DNA of 33,013 bases from assembly GCA_009838515.1 (NCBI GenBank), contig VXRL01000068.1:47211-80223 (forward strand). Direction: 5' to 3'. Below, in pieces: positions 23,520 to 32,164 of the stretch (the stretch's first letter is position 1; the number at the start of each line of letters is the position of its first letter). A program made the translations under genes and the position numbers. The DNA comes from Terriglobia bacterium. GTDB lineage: Bacteria; Acidobacteriota; Terriglobia; Bryobacterales; UBA6623. The notes under the pieces are model-generated. The model made no database searches. It was not told where the DNA came from and worked only from the letters and a program-made list of their open reading frames with translations.

Positions 23520-25397
23520 CTACTTGGGCGGCTGGCCCTCGGCCACGCCGAACGCCAGAAACACGTTTCCCGGCATCGATCCGAACGCGCCGTACCCGGA
23601 GTTGACATACAGCATGCCGTCAACGACAACCGCGCCGGGCCCGTTCAGGGAGCCGCCTTTCGCGGCGACGCCGTTGACCGTTTCGTCATAGTCGCGGACG
23701 GTGTCAAAGTCCCACAGAATGGAGCCGTCACCGGTCGCATAGGCGCGCAGATGGCCATCGAGCGAGCCGGAGAACACAACGCCATCGATCGCCGTGACCG
23801 CGGCCGAGTGGGCCGGCGAGCATTTGGAACGGCCGCGAGGGCAGGGTGCGCTGGGTATGTTCCAGACCTCCTGTCCGTCGGCAAGCCGGTACGCGACCAG
23901 CCCGCCCACCGAGTCAGGTCGCGACCCGCGATAGTCCGAAACGGCCACGTACACGTTGCGGCCGTCGGTAGCCGAGCCGTATTGGATTCCGCCCAGCTTT
24001 CCACCGGTGCCTGCGCGACTCTGCCAGAGGATTGCCCCGTCGTGGTCGGGATCGATGGCATGGACCATGCCGGACTTCTGGCCGGCTACCAGGGCACGCT
24101 TGCCATCGGCCAGTTCGACCAGGATTGCCGAAGACCCGAAATCGAAGTCGGGCCCGTCAGCCTGCGGGCAGTTCACGCCGTCGGCGTTGGAATTGCAGGC
24201 CATGTTGTAGGCGTCGCCCTCGGTGAATTGCTGCGACCACAGCCGCTTGCCAGACGCGAGGTCGTAGGCGATGATTGCGTCGCTGTCGTCTGTCGGCGGA
24301 TCGGAGTAGTTGTCGCCCGTGGCGACGTACAAGCGCCGCAGCTTGGCGTCGATCGTTGGCGCGGACCAGATGCCCGCTCCGGCGGGGCCAAGTTGCATGA
24401 CTCCCTTGGCGTTGCGCCACCGGGGTTTCGGCTCTTCCGGAATCGTGTGGGTCTTCCAGATCCTCTCCCCGTTGGAAGCCTCGATGGCTTGGACACTTCC
24501 GCGAAAGCTGCAGCAGGAGTATTCTGCGAACGATCCGGTGAACTCTTCGATCGAACTGACGCCGAGATACAGCCGGCCCTCGAAGAGCACAGGCGAACCC
24601 GTGAGTGTCGCCGACTGGTGGTCGTCGACCTTCGTCCTCCAGATCTGTGCGCCGGTCGAAGCGTCGATTCCGTAGAGGTTTGCTTTGGTGTCGCCGAAGA
24701 AGAGCAGGGTGCGACCTGCGTGGTCGGGAGGGGAGACCAAGATGGCCGTTCGGATCTCGGATCGTGCTGCGAACTCCCATGCCGTGCATCCGGACTTGGC
24801 GTCCAACGCATAGAGGCGACCGCTGCGCGACCCCACGAACACCCGTCCGTCGGCGACCGTCGGGTGGCCCCGGGCGCGGGTGGCGTCGGGCAGGCCGAAA
24901 GCCCACCGCAGTTCCAGCCGCGGCACGTCCGCAGCGGTCAGACCAGCCAGGTGCGCCGGCTGATAGCGCGAATTGCTCAGATCTGCGCCCCAGCCGATCC
25001 AGCGCGGGCCGCGCAACGGGTCGCTCCATTCAGCATCTGGGCAGCTTCGCCGCGTCAAGCTTGGCAGCTCCGCCGTGCCTTGGCCCAGGTACAGGGCAAC
25101 CGTTTCGACCTGGCCATCCGCGAGCGTCTGACCCACGTACGCCATGACGCCATCGCGCAGCGATTCGAGGATCGCGTCGGACGAGAGCTGGCGTAGCACG
25201 TCGAAAGTCGGAGCGCGGCTCTCGCCGCCATCGTGGCAAGTGCTGCAGGCTTGCTCGTAGATCTGCTCCCCCGTTGGCTCGACTGCTTGCAGGCAAATGG
25301 CCCAGCCCAGAACGGCGGCTGCGGCCCGAACGGTCGTGCCAGATATGATGAACCTCTGCGCCACGTGTTTCAGGCCGCTCAGTCCGGCCACGCTCAT
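23520..25397 (-). CDS. Cytochrome c / PQQ-type beta-propeller dehydrogenase, PVA-dehydrogenase-like
   Basis: This 625-residue exported quinoprotein-type dehydrogenase has a hydrophobic signal or anchor at residues ~17-39, then a small cytochrome c domain with haem motif CSTCH (51-55) and a candidate axial Met at 85. A WD40-like PQQ propeller fills the rest, with repeated FVGSRSGRLYALDAKSG and LYGIDASTGAQIWRT blades. The haem-then-propeller order and the WIGWGADLSNSRYQPAHLAGLT / LRWAFGLPDATRARGHPTV segments resemble polyvinyl alcohol dehydrogenase and related secondary-alcohol dehydrogenases. Electrons would pass from PQQ to the haem and into the periplasmic chain. The substrate is unknown; PVA itself is unlikely to be the natural one. 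ATG 25397 has GGAAG about eight bases upstream; ATG 25412 is a second option. The gene is divergent from the sodium symporter (91 bp). No PQQ synthesis genes are visible. Confidence 0.87.
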   Translation of the reverse strand: MSVAGLSGLKHVAQRFIISGTTVRAAAAVLGWAICLQAVEPTGEQIYEQACSTCHDGGESRAPTFDVLRQLSSDAILESLRDGVMAYVGQTLADGQVETVALYLGQGTAELPSLTRRSCPDAEWSDPLRGPRWIGWGADLSNSRYQPAHLAGLTAADVPRLELRWAFGLPDATRARGHPTVADGRVFVGSRSGRLYALDAKSGCTAWEFAARSEIRTAILVSPPDHAGRTLLFFGDTKANLYGIDASTGAQIWRTKVDDHQSATLTGSPVLFEGRLYLGVSSIEEFTGSFAEYSCCSFRGSVQAIEASNGERIWKTHTIPEEPKPRWRNAKGVMQLGPAGAGIWSAPTIDAKLRRLYVATGDNYSDPPTDDSDAIIAYDLASGKRLWSQQFTEGDAYNMACNSNADGVNCPQADGPDFDFGSSAILVELADGKRALVAGQKSGMVHAIDPDHDGAILWQSRAGTGGKLGGIQYGSATDGRNVYVAVSDYRGSRPDSVGGLVAYRLADGQEVWNIPSAPCPRGRSKCSPAHSAAVTAIDGVVFSGSLDGHLRAYATGDGSILWDFDTVRDYDETVNGVAAKGGSLNGPGAVVVDGMLYVNSGYGAFGSMPGNVFLAFGVAEGQPPK

Positions 25398-25488
25398 TGT
25401 CGCAACTTCCATTTCCCAATCGCCTAGTTGCAAGCGGAACGCTTCCGCGCATCCGTTATCACGTGCGAACGGACGGGAGATCATCCGA

Positions 25489-27036
25489 ATGACGACCACT
25501 CGCTTCGGCTCGAGATGGGCCATGATGCTCGCCATGTTGGGCATGGCCGTCGGGACTGGCAACATCTGGCGCTTTCCCCGCATCGCGGCGAAGAACGGAG
25601 GCGGCGAGTTCCTCGTCGCCTGGATCGCCTTCCTGCTGCTATGGTCTGTGCCCCTGATCCTGTTGGAATTCGGACTGGGCCGCAAGACGCGTTCCGGCCC
25701 GATTCGTTCGTTCGTCGCCCTAGCCGGGCCACGCTGGGCCTGGTCCGGAGCGTTCGTCGTGTGTGTCGCCAGCGCGATCATGTGCTACTACTCCGTGGTC
25801 GCCGGTTGGACTCTCCGCTACGCGGTGGCCGCGTTCGGCGGCGAACTGCTCGGAAACGGGCCCGGAGCATTCTGGGCGGGCTTCACCTCTTCGGCTTTGC
25901 CAGTGGCGACCCACGGAGTGATGCTCGGCTTGGCCGCCGTAGTCGTGGTCCGCGGCGTCGGGGCGATCGAGCGGGTCGCCATGGTCCTGATGCCCACATT
26001 GATCGCGCTGGTGGCGATCTTGGTGGTTCGCGCCCTCATGCTGCCGGGCGCCGCAGAAGGGGTGGGTTATCTCTTTTCGGTGGATTGGGGTGCCCTGACC
26101 AATGCCAGGATCTGGATCGAAGCCTTGACCCAGAACGCTTGGGATACAGGCGCAGGCTGGGGCTTGGTGCTGTGCTACGCCGCCTATCAGCGCGAGCGCG
26201 AGGACACGGCGCTAAATGCGTTCTTGCTGCCAGCGGGCAACAATCTGATCTCTCTTCTGGCGGGGATCATGGTCTTCTGCACGGTCTTCTCGGTGGTGCC
26301 GCCCCTACTCGAGCGGGGAGCGACGGACCCGTCCTTGTTGCGCGGCCTAGGAGGGCTGGAGCAGGCGGCCAGAGACGGCGAGGCCTTTTCGGCCGAACTG
26401 ATGCAGACAACCGTGTTCGCCGAGGGAAACACCGGCATCACGTTCGTCTGGATGCCTGAGCTGTTTGGGATGATCCCGGGCGGGCAGGTCCTGATGGCTC
26501 TGTTCTTTGTCGCTCTGGCCGTGGCCGCGTTTACTAGCTTGATCTCGATGGTAGAGCTGGCTGCCCGAGCCTTTCAAGATGCCGGCTTCCGGCGCGAGAG
26601 AGCTATCTGGTGGATTGCCGGAGTGGGGTTCTTGCTTGGCTTGCCTTCAGCGCTGCACATGGGCGTCCTCGACAACCAGGATTGGGTCTGGAGCGTATCG
26701 CTAATGCTCTCTGGGCTCTTCTACGCCCTGGCCGTGGGTCGCTACGGGGCGGCCAAGTTTCGCAGAGAAACGATCAACCACGAACATTCCGACATCCGCG
26801 TGGGCCGCTGGTGGGATGTGGTTATCCGTGTCGTGGTGCCCGTCGAGGCGGCCGCGCTCGCGATTTGGTTGTTGTATCAGGCTTGGCGGGATGATCCGAT
26901 CGGCTGGATGCGCCCGTTCGGGCCGGGGGCCGTGTTCAGCGTCGGAACGGTGCTGCTCCAGGTCGGGCTCCTCGTTGTGATTCTTGCGGTTTGCAATCGC
27001 AGGCTGGCTGCGACCGCCGTCGAGGATTCCCGATGA
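25489..27036 (+). CDS. Neurotransmitter:sodium symporter (SNF/LeuT family)
   Basis: This 515-residue, roughly 12-helix sodium-coupled transporter imports amino acids or related small molecules across the inner membrane. TM1 carries the family signature GMAVGTGNIWRFPR (residues 18-31). N25 and R28 match the unwound Na+-site Asn and gating Arg of LeuT. TM2-3 (EFGLGRKTRSGP, MCYYSVVAGWTLRY) and TM6-8 (TQNAWDTGAGWGLVLCYAAY; NNLISLLAGIMVF) also fit. Length is close to LeuT. ATG 25489 is preceded by GGGAG; the longer open frame from 25297 would add a soluble stretch unlike the family. Its stop overlaps the start of the ornithine-cyclodeaminase-family gene (ATGA), so the two are translationally coupled and the reductase probably acts on the imported compound or a derivative. 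The substrate is unproven; an imino acid is inferred from context. Confidence 0.93.
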   Translation: MTTTRFGSRWAMMLAMLGMAVGTGNIWRFPRIAAKNGGGEFLVAWIAFLLLWSVPLILLEFGLGRKTRSGPIRSFVALAGPRWAWSGAFVVCVASAIMCYYSVVAGWTLRYAVAAFGGELLGNGPGAFWAGFTSSALPVATHGVMLGLAAVVVVRGVGAIERVAMVLMPTLIALVAILVVRALMLPGAAEGVGYLFSVDWGALTNARIWIEALTQNAWDTGAGWGLVLCYAAYQREREDTALNAFLLPAGNNLISLLAGIMVFCTVFSVVPPLLERGATDPSLLRGLGGLEQAARDGEAFSAELMQTTVFAEGNTGITFVWMPELFGMIPGGQVLMALFFVALAVAAFTSLISMVELAARAFQDAGFRRERAIWWIAGVGFLLGLPSALHMGVLDNQDWVWSVSLMLSGLFYALAVGRYGAAKFRRETINHEHSDIRVGRWWDVVIRVVVPVEAAALAIWLLYQAWRDDPIGWMRPFGPGAVFSVGTVLLQVGLLVVILAVCNRRLAATAVEDSR

Positions 27037-27992
27037 GGGTGGTCGGATCGGAAGAGATCGCTCGCGCCTTGCCGATGGGCGCCGCCATTGCCGCCATGCG
27101 GGAGGCCTTCGCGGCCCGTGTCGAAGGCAGGGCGGACGAGCCGCCTAGGACGGTTCTGCATACCGGTTCCACGCACGGCGCGACGCTCGTGATGCCGGCC
27201 GCGCTGGATGTTGGCGACGTTCCCCTCTTGGTCGTCAAGGTCGTTTCGGTGTTTCCTGCCAACCGGGAGAAGGGCATGGCGTCGATACACGGCACGGTGA
27301 TCGCTGTCGAGGCCGAGACCGGACTGCCAGTCGCGATGTTGGACGGGGCCTCCCTCACGGCCATTCGGACCGCCGCTGCGTGCGGCTTGGCGACCGACCT
27401 GCTGGCCCGCGGGGACAGCGCGGTGCTGGCCGTTTTCGGCAGCGGCGTGCACGCGCGCACGCAAGTGCAGGCGATGCGCGAGGTGCGATCCATCCAGGAG
27501 GTTCGGATCTACAACGCCAATACGGAGTCTGCCGCGGCGATGGCGGCGGAGTTGGCCGGCAGTGCTGCCTCGACCTGCCACTTTCGCGTAGCGGATTCTC
27601 CCGCGGCAGCTCTTGCCGGGGCCGACATCGCTTGTGCTGCCACCACGTCCCGCGTTCCGGTGTTCGAAGACCGTGCCGTGCCGGCCGGCCTGCACATTAA
27701 CGCGATCGGTTCATTCCATGCCTCGGACCGGGAAGTTCCGGGAGCGACCGTTGCCCGGGCCGGCGTTTTCGTGGACGACCGCGAGGCTGCGCTCGAAGAG
27801 GCGGGCGACTTGATCATGGCGATCCGCGAAGGGCTCATCGAGGCCGGCCATATCCGCTCGGATCTGGGCAGCTTGGTGCTTGGCAAAGCGAATGGGCGCC
27901 GATCCGACGAGGAAGTGACGTTCTTCAAGTCCGTGGGATTGGCGGTGCAAGACGCCGCTGCCACGCAGGCCGTCTTGCGGGCGGTGCGCTGA
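27033..27992 (+). CDS. Ornithine cyclodeaminase / mu-crystallin family protein, probable imine reductase
   Basis: This 319-residue member of the OCD/mu-crystallin family includes ornithine cyclodeaminase, alanine dehydrogenase of archaea, and delta1-pyrroline-2-carboxylate reductase (LhpI). Family blocks visible are LVMPAALDVG, VKVVSVFPANREKGMASIHG, LDGASLTAIRTAAACGLA, the NAD(P)-binding loop VFGSGVHARTQVQAM near residue 132, HINAIGSFHASDREVP, and the C-terminal TFFKSVGLAVQDAA. The last resembles the reductase branch as much as true cyclodeaminases. ATG 27033 overlaps the symporter stop in ATGA; the open frame from 26991 is coding sequence of that symporter in another frame. It converges, 19 bp apart, on a hydroxyproline-dehydratase-like gene whose product would be its substrate, so imine reduction to proline is the favoured guess. 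Confidence 0.88.
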   Translation: MRVVGSEEIARALPMGAAIAAMREAFAARVEGRADEPPRTVLHTGSTHGATLVMPAALDVGDVPLLVVKVVSVFPANREKGMASIHGTVIAVEAETGLPVAMLDGASLTAIRTAAACGLATDLLARGDSAVLAVFGSGVHARTQVQAMREVRSIQEVRIYNANTESAAAMAAELAGSAASTCHFRVADSPAAALAGADIACAATTSRVPVFEDRAVPAGLHINAIGSFHASDREVPGATVARAGVFVDDREAALEEAGDLIMAIREGLIEAGHIRSDLGSLVLGKANGRRSDEEVTFFKSVGLAVQDAAATQAVLRAVR

Positions 27993-28011
27993 TCCCCGAG
28001 GCGGATGCAGG

Positions 28012-29115
28012 CTAGTCGATCACGAGTACCGGCTCGCCCAGCACAGCCGGGTCGGGCTGCAATCCAAGGCCCGGCCCGGTCGGCGCGGCCAATCGGCCGC
28101 CTTCGCGGCGCGGCGGATTGCGGGCCGTGCTGACCGTGACGTAGCTGTTGAAGTCGGTTGAGGTAAACAGCGCCCGCGGCGGAGTGCTGTGTGCCAAGTG
28201 GGCGATCGCCGCCGTCGTGAAGTCGCCGCCCCACGTGTCCTCGATCGTCATGCCGATGCCTAGGCTCACGCAGAGGTCGCGCATCTGCTTGGCCTTGGTC
28301 ATCCCTCCCAGCTTGCTGATCTTGAGGTTGATCACGTCCATCGCGCGATCGCCATTGGCCCGCAACAGGGCGCGGAGGCTGTCGATCGACTCGTCGAGCA
28401 CGAACGGGTGATCGGTGCGTCGGCGGATCGAGAGGCACTCCTCGTAAGACTCGCAGGGTTGCTCGATGTATACATCGAGATCTCGCACGGCGCGCACGAC
28501 CCTCATCGCATCGTGCATCAGCCAGCCCGTGTTGGCATCCGCAATCAGGCGGTCGCCATCGCCGACCACCTCGGAGGCGCAGCGGATCCGCTGGACATCT
28601 GTGGCGACATCGGAGCCGACCTTGAGTTGGAATCGCGTGTAGCCTGCGGCACGATGGGTCGAGACGAGTTCGGCCATGCGCTCCGGGGTCTCCTGCGAGA
28701 TTGCCCGGTACAGGACGAAATCATCGCCGTAGCGGCCGCCCAGCATTTCGCACAGTGGCAGGCCGGCCGCTTGCCCCAAGATGTCCCAGCAGGCCACGTC
28801 GATGGGAGACTTGACATAGGGGTGTCCCTTCAGCGCCGCGTCCATCGTCTCGTTGAGCGGCCCCAGCGCCCTGGGATCCAAGCCGAGCAGGGCGGGGCCT
28901 ATCTCTGCGATCCCTGTCCTTGCGCCTGCGGCATAGGCGGGCAGGTAGGCGGGCCCGAGCGGGCAGACCTCTCCGTAGCCGCTCAGGCCCTCGTCGGTGT
29001 CGATCCGCACTATGGTGCTGTCGAAGACCGTTACCGTGTTGCCCCCGGACCAGTTGTACGGTCCTTCGACCAGCGGCAGGTCCGCTTGGTAGGCGCTGAT
29101 CCTGCAGATCTTCAC
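28012..29115 (-). CDS. Enolase-superfamily enzyme, hydroxyproline dehydratase/epimerase-like
   Basis: This 367-residue mandelate-racemase/muconate-lactonizing-type enzyme binds Mg2+ and acts by proton abstraction next to a carboxylate. The N-terminal capping domain reads KICRISAYQADLPLVEGPY and YGEVCPLGPAYLPAYAAGAR, resembling cis-3-hydroxy-L-proline dehydratase and hydroxyproline-betaine 2-epimerase. Catalytic-type residues are K165 (FQLKVG), metal ligands D193 (ADAN), E218 (IEQP) and D241 (LDES), and K265 (LKISKLGG, with K268). The lid segment EDTWGGDFTTAA follows. GTG 29115 is chosen because it overlaps the permease stop as GTGA and begins the first strand; the frame open to 29295 would add unrelated sequence. 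Alternative roles include an amino-acid racemase or, given rhaA in the operon, a sugar-acid dehydratase. Confidence 0.88.
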   Translation of the reverse strand: MKICRISAYQADLPLVEGPYNWSGGNTVTVFDSTIVRIDTDEGLSGYGEVCPLGPAYLPAYAAGARTGIAEIGPALLGLDPRALGPLNETMDAALKGHPYVKSPIDVACWDILGQAAGLPLCEMLGGRYGDDFVLYRAISQETPERMAELVSTHRAAGYTRFQLKVGSDVATDVQRIRCASEVVGDGDRLIADANTGWLMHDAMRVVRAVRDLDVYIEQPCESYEECLSIRRRTDHPFVLDESIDSLRALLRANGDRAMDVINLKISKLGGMTKAKQMRDLCVSLGIGMTIEDTWGGDFTTAAIAHLAHSTPPRALFTSTDFNSYVTVSTARNPPRREGGRLAAPTGPGLGLQPDPAVLGEPVLVID

Positions 29116-30824
29116 GGCTGCGTCGCCTCCGTCGCGACACCGTCGCGCTTCGAGCGTTCCCGGAGGGTGACGAAGATCGTTCCCGCGACGAAATACAGCA
29201 GGGTCGGGATCGGCAGCTGCGCGTGCAGCTTGGCCAGCATCGACCGGTAGCTCTCCACCGGCGCGGTCAGCGTGCAGTATCCCAGCCAGACGCACGCCGC
29301 CAGTGCCAGCGCGGCAACTGCCCCCGAGATAGCGATCCGTCTGTCGACAGGTGGGCGTTGCGTCACAGATACGTCGGGTACGGTCGGCACATCGTCAGGC
29401 GCCTCATCGCTGTGGGCGATGTCGCTCCCTGCCGCTCCCATCGCCTTGGCCAACAGCCAGTACGAGACCATGCCGCAGCCGTACACCGGCAGGAACAAGT
29501 AGAACAGGTGCATAGTTCCCGTGCGTTCCAACACGACGGCTAGGGCCACCGAAATGGCCCACGCTAGCAGGGCGGCCCAGTTGATCGCGTGGCCGGCATG
29601 GCTAGACCAATAGCGCCGCAGCCCGGTGCGCGGAAAAATCCAGTGCTCGGTGACCACGATCGCGCCAATCGGCGAAATCAGCAGGCCGTAGACCGCAACG
29701 TAGTCCAGCAAGCCGGTAAACACGAACGGGAAGCAGGCCACGATGGTCGTGGCCACTCCGGCTACCAGCGTGATCTTGGCGCGGGACCAGTTGGGCGTTA
29801 CCGCTTGCAGTGCCAACCCGACGCGGTACAGGGTGGGGTTCGAGGTTGTCCAACCCGCGATCACCACTGCCAGCGCACCCGCCCAGCCCAGCGCCTGGAA
29901 GCCGACCTCGCCGGCGTCTAGTTGCACCAGCGGGCTTCCCAGCAGTACGGCGGCGCCGGCTCCCATCAGGCCCGCGCAGATCCATGCGAGGTAGTGTCCG
30001 AGAAACATCCCGAACGAGGAGAACAGGCCGTACGACTTCTTCCGCGCAAAGCGGAACAGCGCCATGTCCGACAGAGCCCCGTGCATGCCGAGGTTGCAGA
30101 TCCACGCGAAGGCGGCGACTTTCCAGAAGCCCATCGGCTCGCTGCCGTCGGGGGTCTGGCCTGTCCAGACGGACCTGCGGGCCATTTCGAAGAAGCCTTG
30201 CTCGCCCGAAGAGGCGAAAAGCTCGGGCAGGACCGCCAGGGCGCCGACTATGAACATCAGGAACATCCACGGCGAGCACACCGTGGCAAACGTGGCCAGC
30301 CTCTGGAAGCCGAGGACCGCCAGAGTTACCACCACCGCGCCGACGGCAAGCACCACTAAGATGAAGCGGACATCCGTCGGGTACCAGTCGAGCTGCGGAG
30401 GGATTCCGAACGGGATGCGCACCGCCGAAGCTGAGACCGTGATCATGCAGCCGGCCATGATCGAGTACAGGCAGGCGTTGACCACGCTGTAGATCGAGTT
30501 CAGCCGAGGACCGCCGATCTTGCGCAGATACCAGTAGAGCGTCAGGCGGGTGTCGACTGCGATCGGCGCGCAGACCAGAGTCCAGGTCAGCACTGCCATC
30601 AAGTTGCCGATGACCAAGCCGAAGAAGATGTCTTGGACACTCGCGCCCCAGTTGACGAAGGTGACGCCGATGACGAATTCCGTCGCGGCAACGTGCTCCC
30701 CGGCATATGCGCCGGCAAAGTAGCCCGGTCCTAGCAACCGCGATCTGGGAATCGGCTCCCGGTCGAATTCGTACAGGAATTCCGGGTCGTGGCTGGCGGC
30801 AGTCGTTGTTGTGGTATCGCTCAT
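29112..30824 (-). CDS. NCS1-like (purine-cytosine permease superfamily) transporter
   Basis: This 570-residue multi-pass membrane protein has around 12 hydrophobic helices. The N-terminal region reads FLYEFDREPIPRSRLLGPGYFAGAYAGEHVAATEF, followed by a helix-rich core with VNACLYSIMAGCMITV, WICNLGMHGALSDMALFRF and SPIGAIVVTEHW. The overall pattern fits the nucleobase-cation-symporter-1 / cytosine permease group of the APC superfamily. Members carry nucleobases, hydantoins, vitamins or related compounds; the substrate cannot be read from sequence. A polar loop of about 50 residues (MGAAGSDIAH... to ...RPPVDRR) precedes two final helices, an addition to the normal core. ATG 30824 lies 21 bp after the rhaA stop, and its own stop overlaps the enolase-superfamily start in GTGA, so all three are one operon. 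It may import the substrate of the dehydratase/epimerase or a sugar-derived compound. Confidence 0.8.
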   Translation of the reverse strand: MSDTTTTTAASHDPEFLYEFDREPIPRSRLLGPGYFAGAYAGEHVAATEFVIGVTFVNWGASVQDIFFGLVIGNLMAVLTWTLVCAPIAVDTRLTLYWYLRKIGGPRLNSIYSVVNACLYSIMAGCMITVSASAVRIPFGIPPQLDWYPTDVRFILVVLAVGAVVVTLAVLGFQRLATFATVCSPWMFLMFIVGALAVLPELFASSGEQGFFEMARRSVWTGQTPDGSEPMGFWKVAAFAWICNLGMHGALSDMALFRFARKKSYGLFSSFGMFLGHYLAWICAGLMGAGAAVLLGSPLVQLDAGEVGFQALGWAGALAVVIAGWTTSNPTLYRVGLALQAVTPNWSRAKITLVAGVATTIVACFPFVFTGLLDYVAVYGLLISPIGAIVVTEHWIFPRTGLRRYWSSHAGHAINWAALLAWAISVALAVVLERTGTMHLFYLFLPVYGCGMVSYWLLAKAMGAAGSDIAHSDEAPDDVPTVPDVSVTQRPPVDRRIAISGAVAALALAACVWLGYCTLTAPVESYRSMLAKLHAQLPIPTLLYFVAGTIFVTLRERSKRDGVATEATQP

Positions 30825-30845
30825 GGTTTCTGATTCGGGTTCGCG

Positions 30846-32105
30846 CTAGGCCCCGCGCTGACTCAAGACCTCGGATTCGTATGTGCGGATTTCCTCTAGC
30901 CACGCTGATTCTGGAGGGACGCCGTTGATCTCGCAGAATCGATCCCAGACTGCCCCGGACGGCATCGTGCGCAGCAGTTCCAGCAGCGCCAGCCTACCGG
31001 TGAAGTCCCCGTCCCGCTCCAACTGGCGCAGCCGCTCGGCCGGCTCTAGCAGCGCCAGCAACAGTGCTTTCTGGACAGCCCGCGCGCCGATCACCCACGC
31101 CGCTACGCGGTTGATGCTCGCGTCGAAGAAGTCGAGCCCGATATGCACCCGCTCCAAATAGGCACCGCGCACGAGTTCCTTGGCGACTTCCCTCACCTCG
31201 TCGGACAGTATCACCACGTGGTCGCTGTCCCAGCGCACGCCCCGGCTGATATGCAGCAGCATGCGGTCCAGCCATAGCAGCACGGCTGAGATCTTGTCCG
31301 AGACCACCTCGGTCGGATGGAAATGTCCCGCATCCAGGCAGAGCAGCTTGCGGCGCGTGATCGCGTACCCGAGGTAGAACTCGTGCGAGCCAGCCACGTA
31401 GGACTCAGAACCGAGCCCGAACAGCTTGCATTCCACAGAATCGAGGTTGCAGGCGGGGTCCAGCGGCTCCGCGAACACCTGGTCCAGTGCATCCACCAGG
31501 CGCTCGCGCGGGATCTTCCTGTCGGCCGGCAGGTCTTTGTAGCCGTCCGGAATCCACACGTTCGTCACGCAGGGTGATTCCAGTGCCTGTCCGAAGGCTG
31601 CGCCGATTTTCCGGCAGGCTCGGCCGTGCTCGATCCAGAAACTGCGGACACCCTTGTCTGGGTGCGCCAGAGTGAACCCGTCTTCGGCCCGGGGATGGGC
31701 GAAGAAGGTGGGGTTGAAGTCAACTCCCAGGCCGGTCTCGCGCGCCCAATCGATCCAGCCTGCGAAATGCTCGGGCCGGACCTGATCGCGATCGACCCGC
31801 TGGCCGCCGGACTCAGCGTAGATTGCGTGGAGGTTGATGCGGTGCCTGCCGGCGATCAGAGAGACGGCCTTCTCGAAGTCTAGGCGCAATTCGCCTGGGG
31901 TGCGCGCCCGGCCGGGATAGTTGCCCGTGATTGCCAATCCGCCGCCGACTTCGCTCGACAGCCCCTCGAAGCCACCGATGTCGTCGCCCTGCCAGCAATG
32001 CAGAGAAATTTGGACAGACGCGAGTCGCCTTAGCGCAGCATCGCAGTCAACCCCTATCGCCGCATAGCGCTCTTGTGCTTGAGCATATCCCGTGGGTACG
32101 GGCAA
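30846..32105 (-). CDS. rhaA: L-rhamnose isomerase
   Basis: This 419-residue enzyme interconverts L-rhamnose and L-rhamnulose, the first step of rhamnose catabolism. Strong family blocks are [58 protein letters not shown] with [29 protein letters not shown], and the metal-site region [19 protein letters not shown] then [13 protein letters not shown]. Length agrees with E. coli RhaA (419). The probable start is TTG 32105 ([18 protein letters not shown]); no ATG or GTG lies in frame between it and the upstream bfr gene, so TTG is the best choice. It is the first gene of a three-gene operon with the permease and enolase-superfamily enzyme. Rhamnulokinase, aldolase and mutarotase genes are absent from the window, so the rest of the pathway must lie elsewhere or differ. 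Confidence 0.95.
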   Translation of the reverse strand: MPVPTGYAQAQERYAAIGVDCDAALRRLASVQISLHCWQGDDIGGFEGLSSEVGGGLAITGNYPGRARTPGELRLDFEKAVSLIAGRHRINLHAIYAESGGQRVDRDQVRPEHFAGWIDWARETGLGVDFNPTFFAHPRAEDGFTLAHPDKGVRSFWIEHGRACRKIGAAFGQALESPCVTNVWIPDGYKDLPADRKIPRERLVDALDQVFAEPLDPACNLDSVECKLFGLGSESYVAGSHEFYLGYAITRRKLLCLDAGHFHPTEVVSDKISAVLLWLDRMLLHISRGVRWDSDHVVILSDEVREVAKELVRGAYLERVHIGLDFFDASINRVAAWVIGARAVQKALLLALLEPAERLRQLERDGDFTGRLALLELLRTMPSGAVWDRFCEINGVPPESAWLEEIRTYESEVLSQRGA

Positions 32106-32164
32106 AGTGGAATCAAGGATACCCGATCCGCCGTGCCGCTGCCGCTGGCGGCGCGAGCACGAAC

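Noticed and set aside
23751..25196. 481-codon plus-strand open frame opposite the quinoprotein gene
   Set aside because: Shadow of the haem-propeller gene, whose motifs are unmistakable.
25398..25781. Longer N-terminus for the haem-propeller dehydrogenase
   Set aside because: The extension is Pro/Arg/Asn-rich, would overlap the symporter start, and would bury the signal peptide.
27033..27992. True ornithine cyclodeaminase
   Set aside because: Family cannot be divided by eye; no arginine or ornithine gene is near, and the neighbouring hydroxyproline-dehydratase-like gene fits a pyrroline-carboxylate reductase better.
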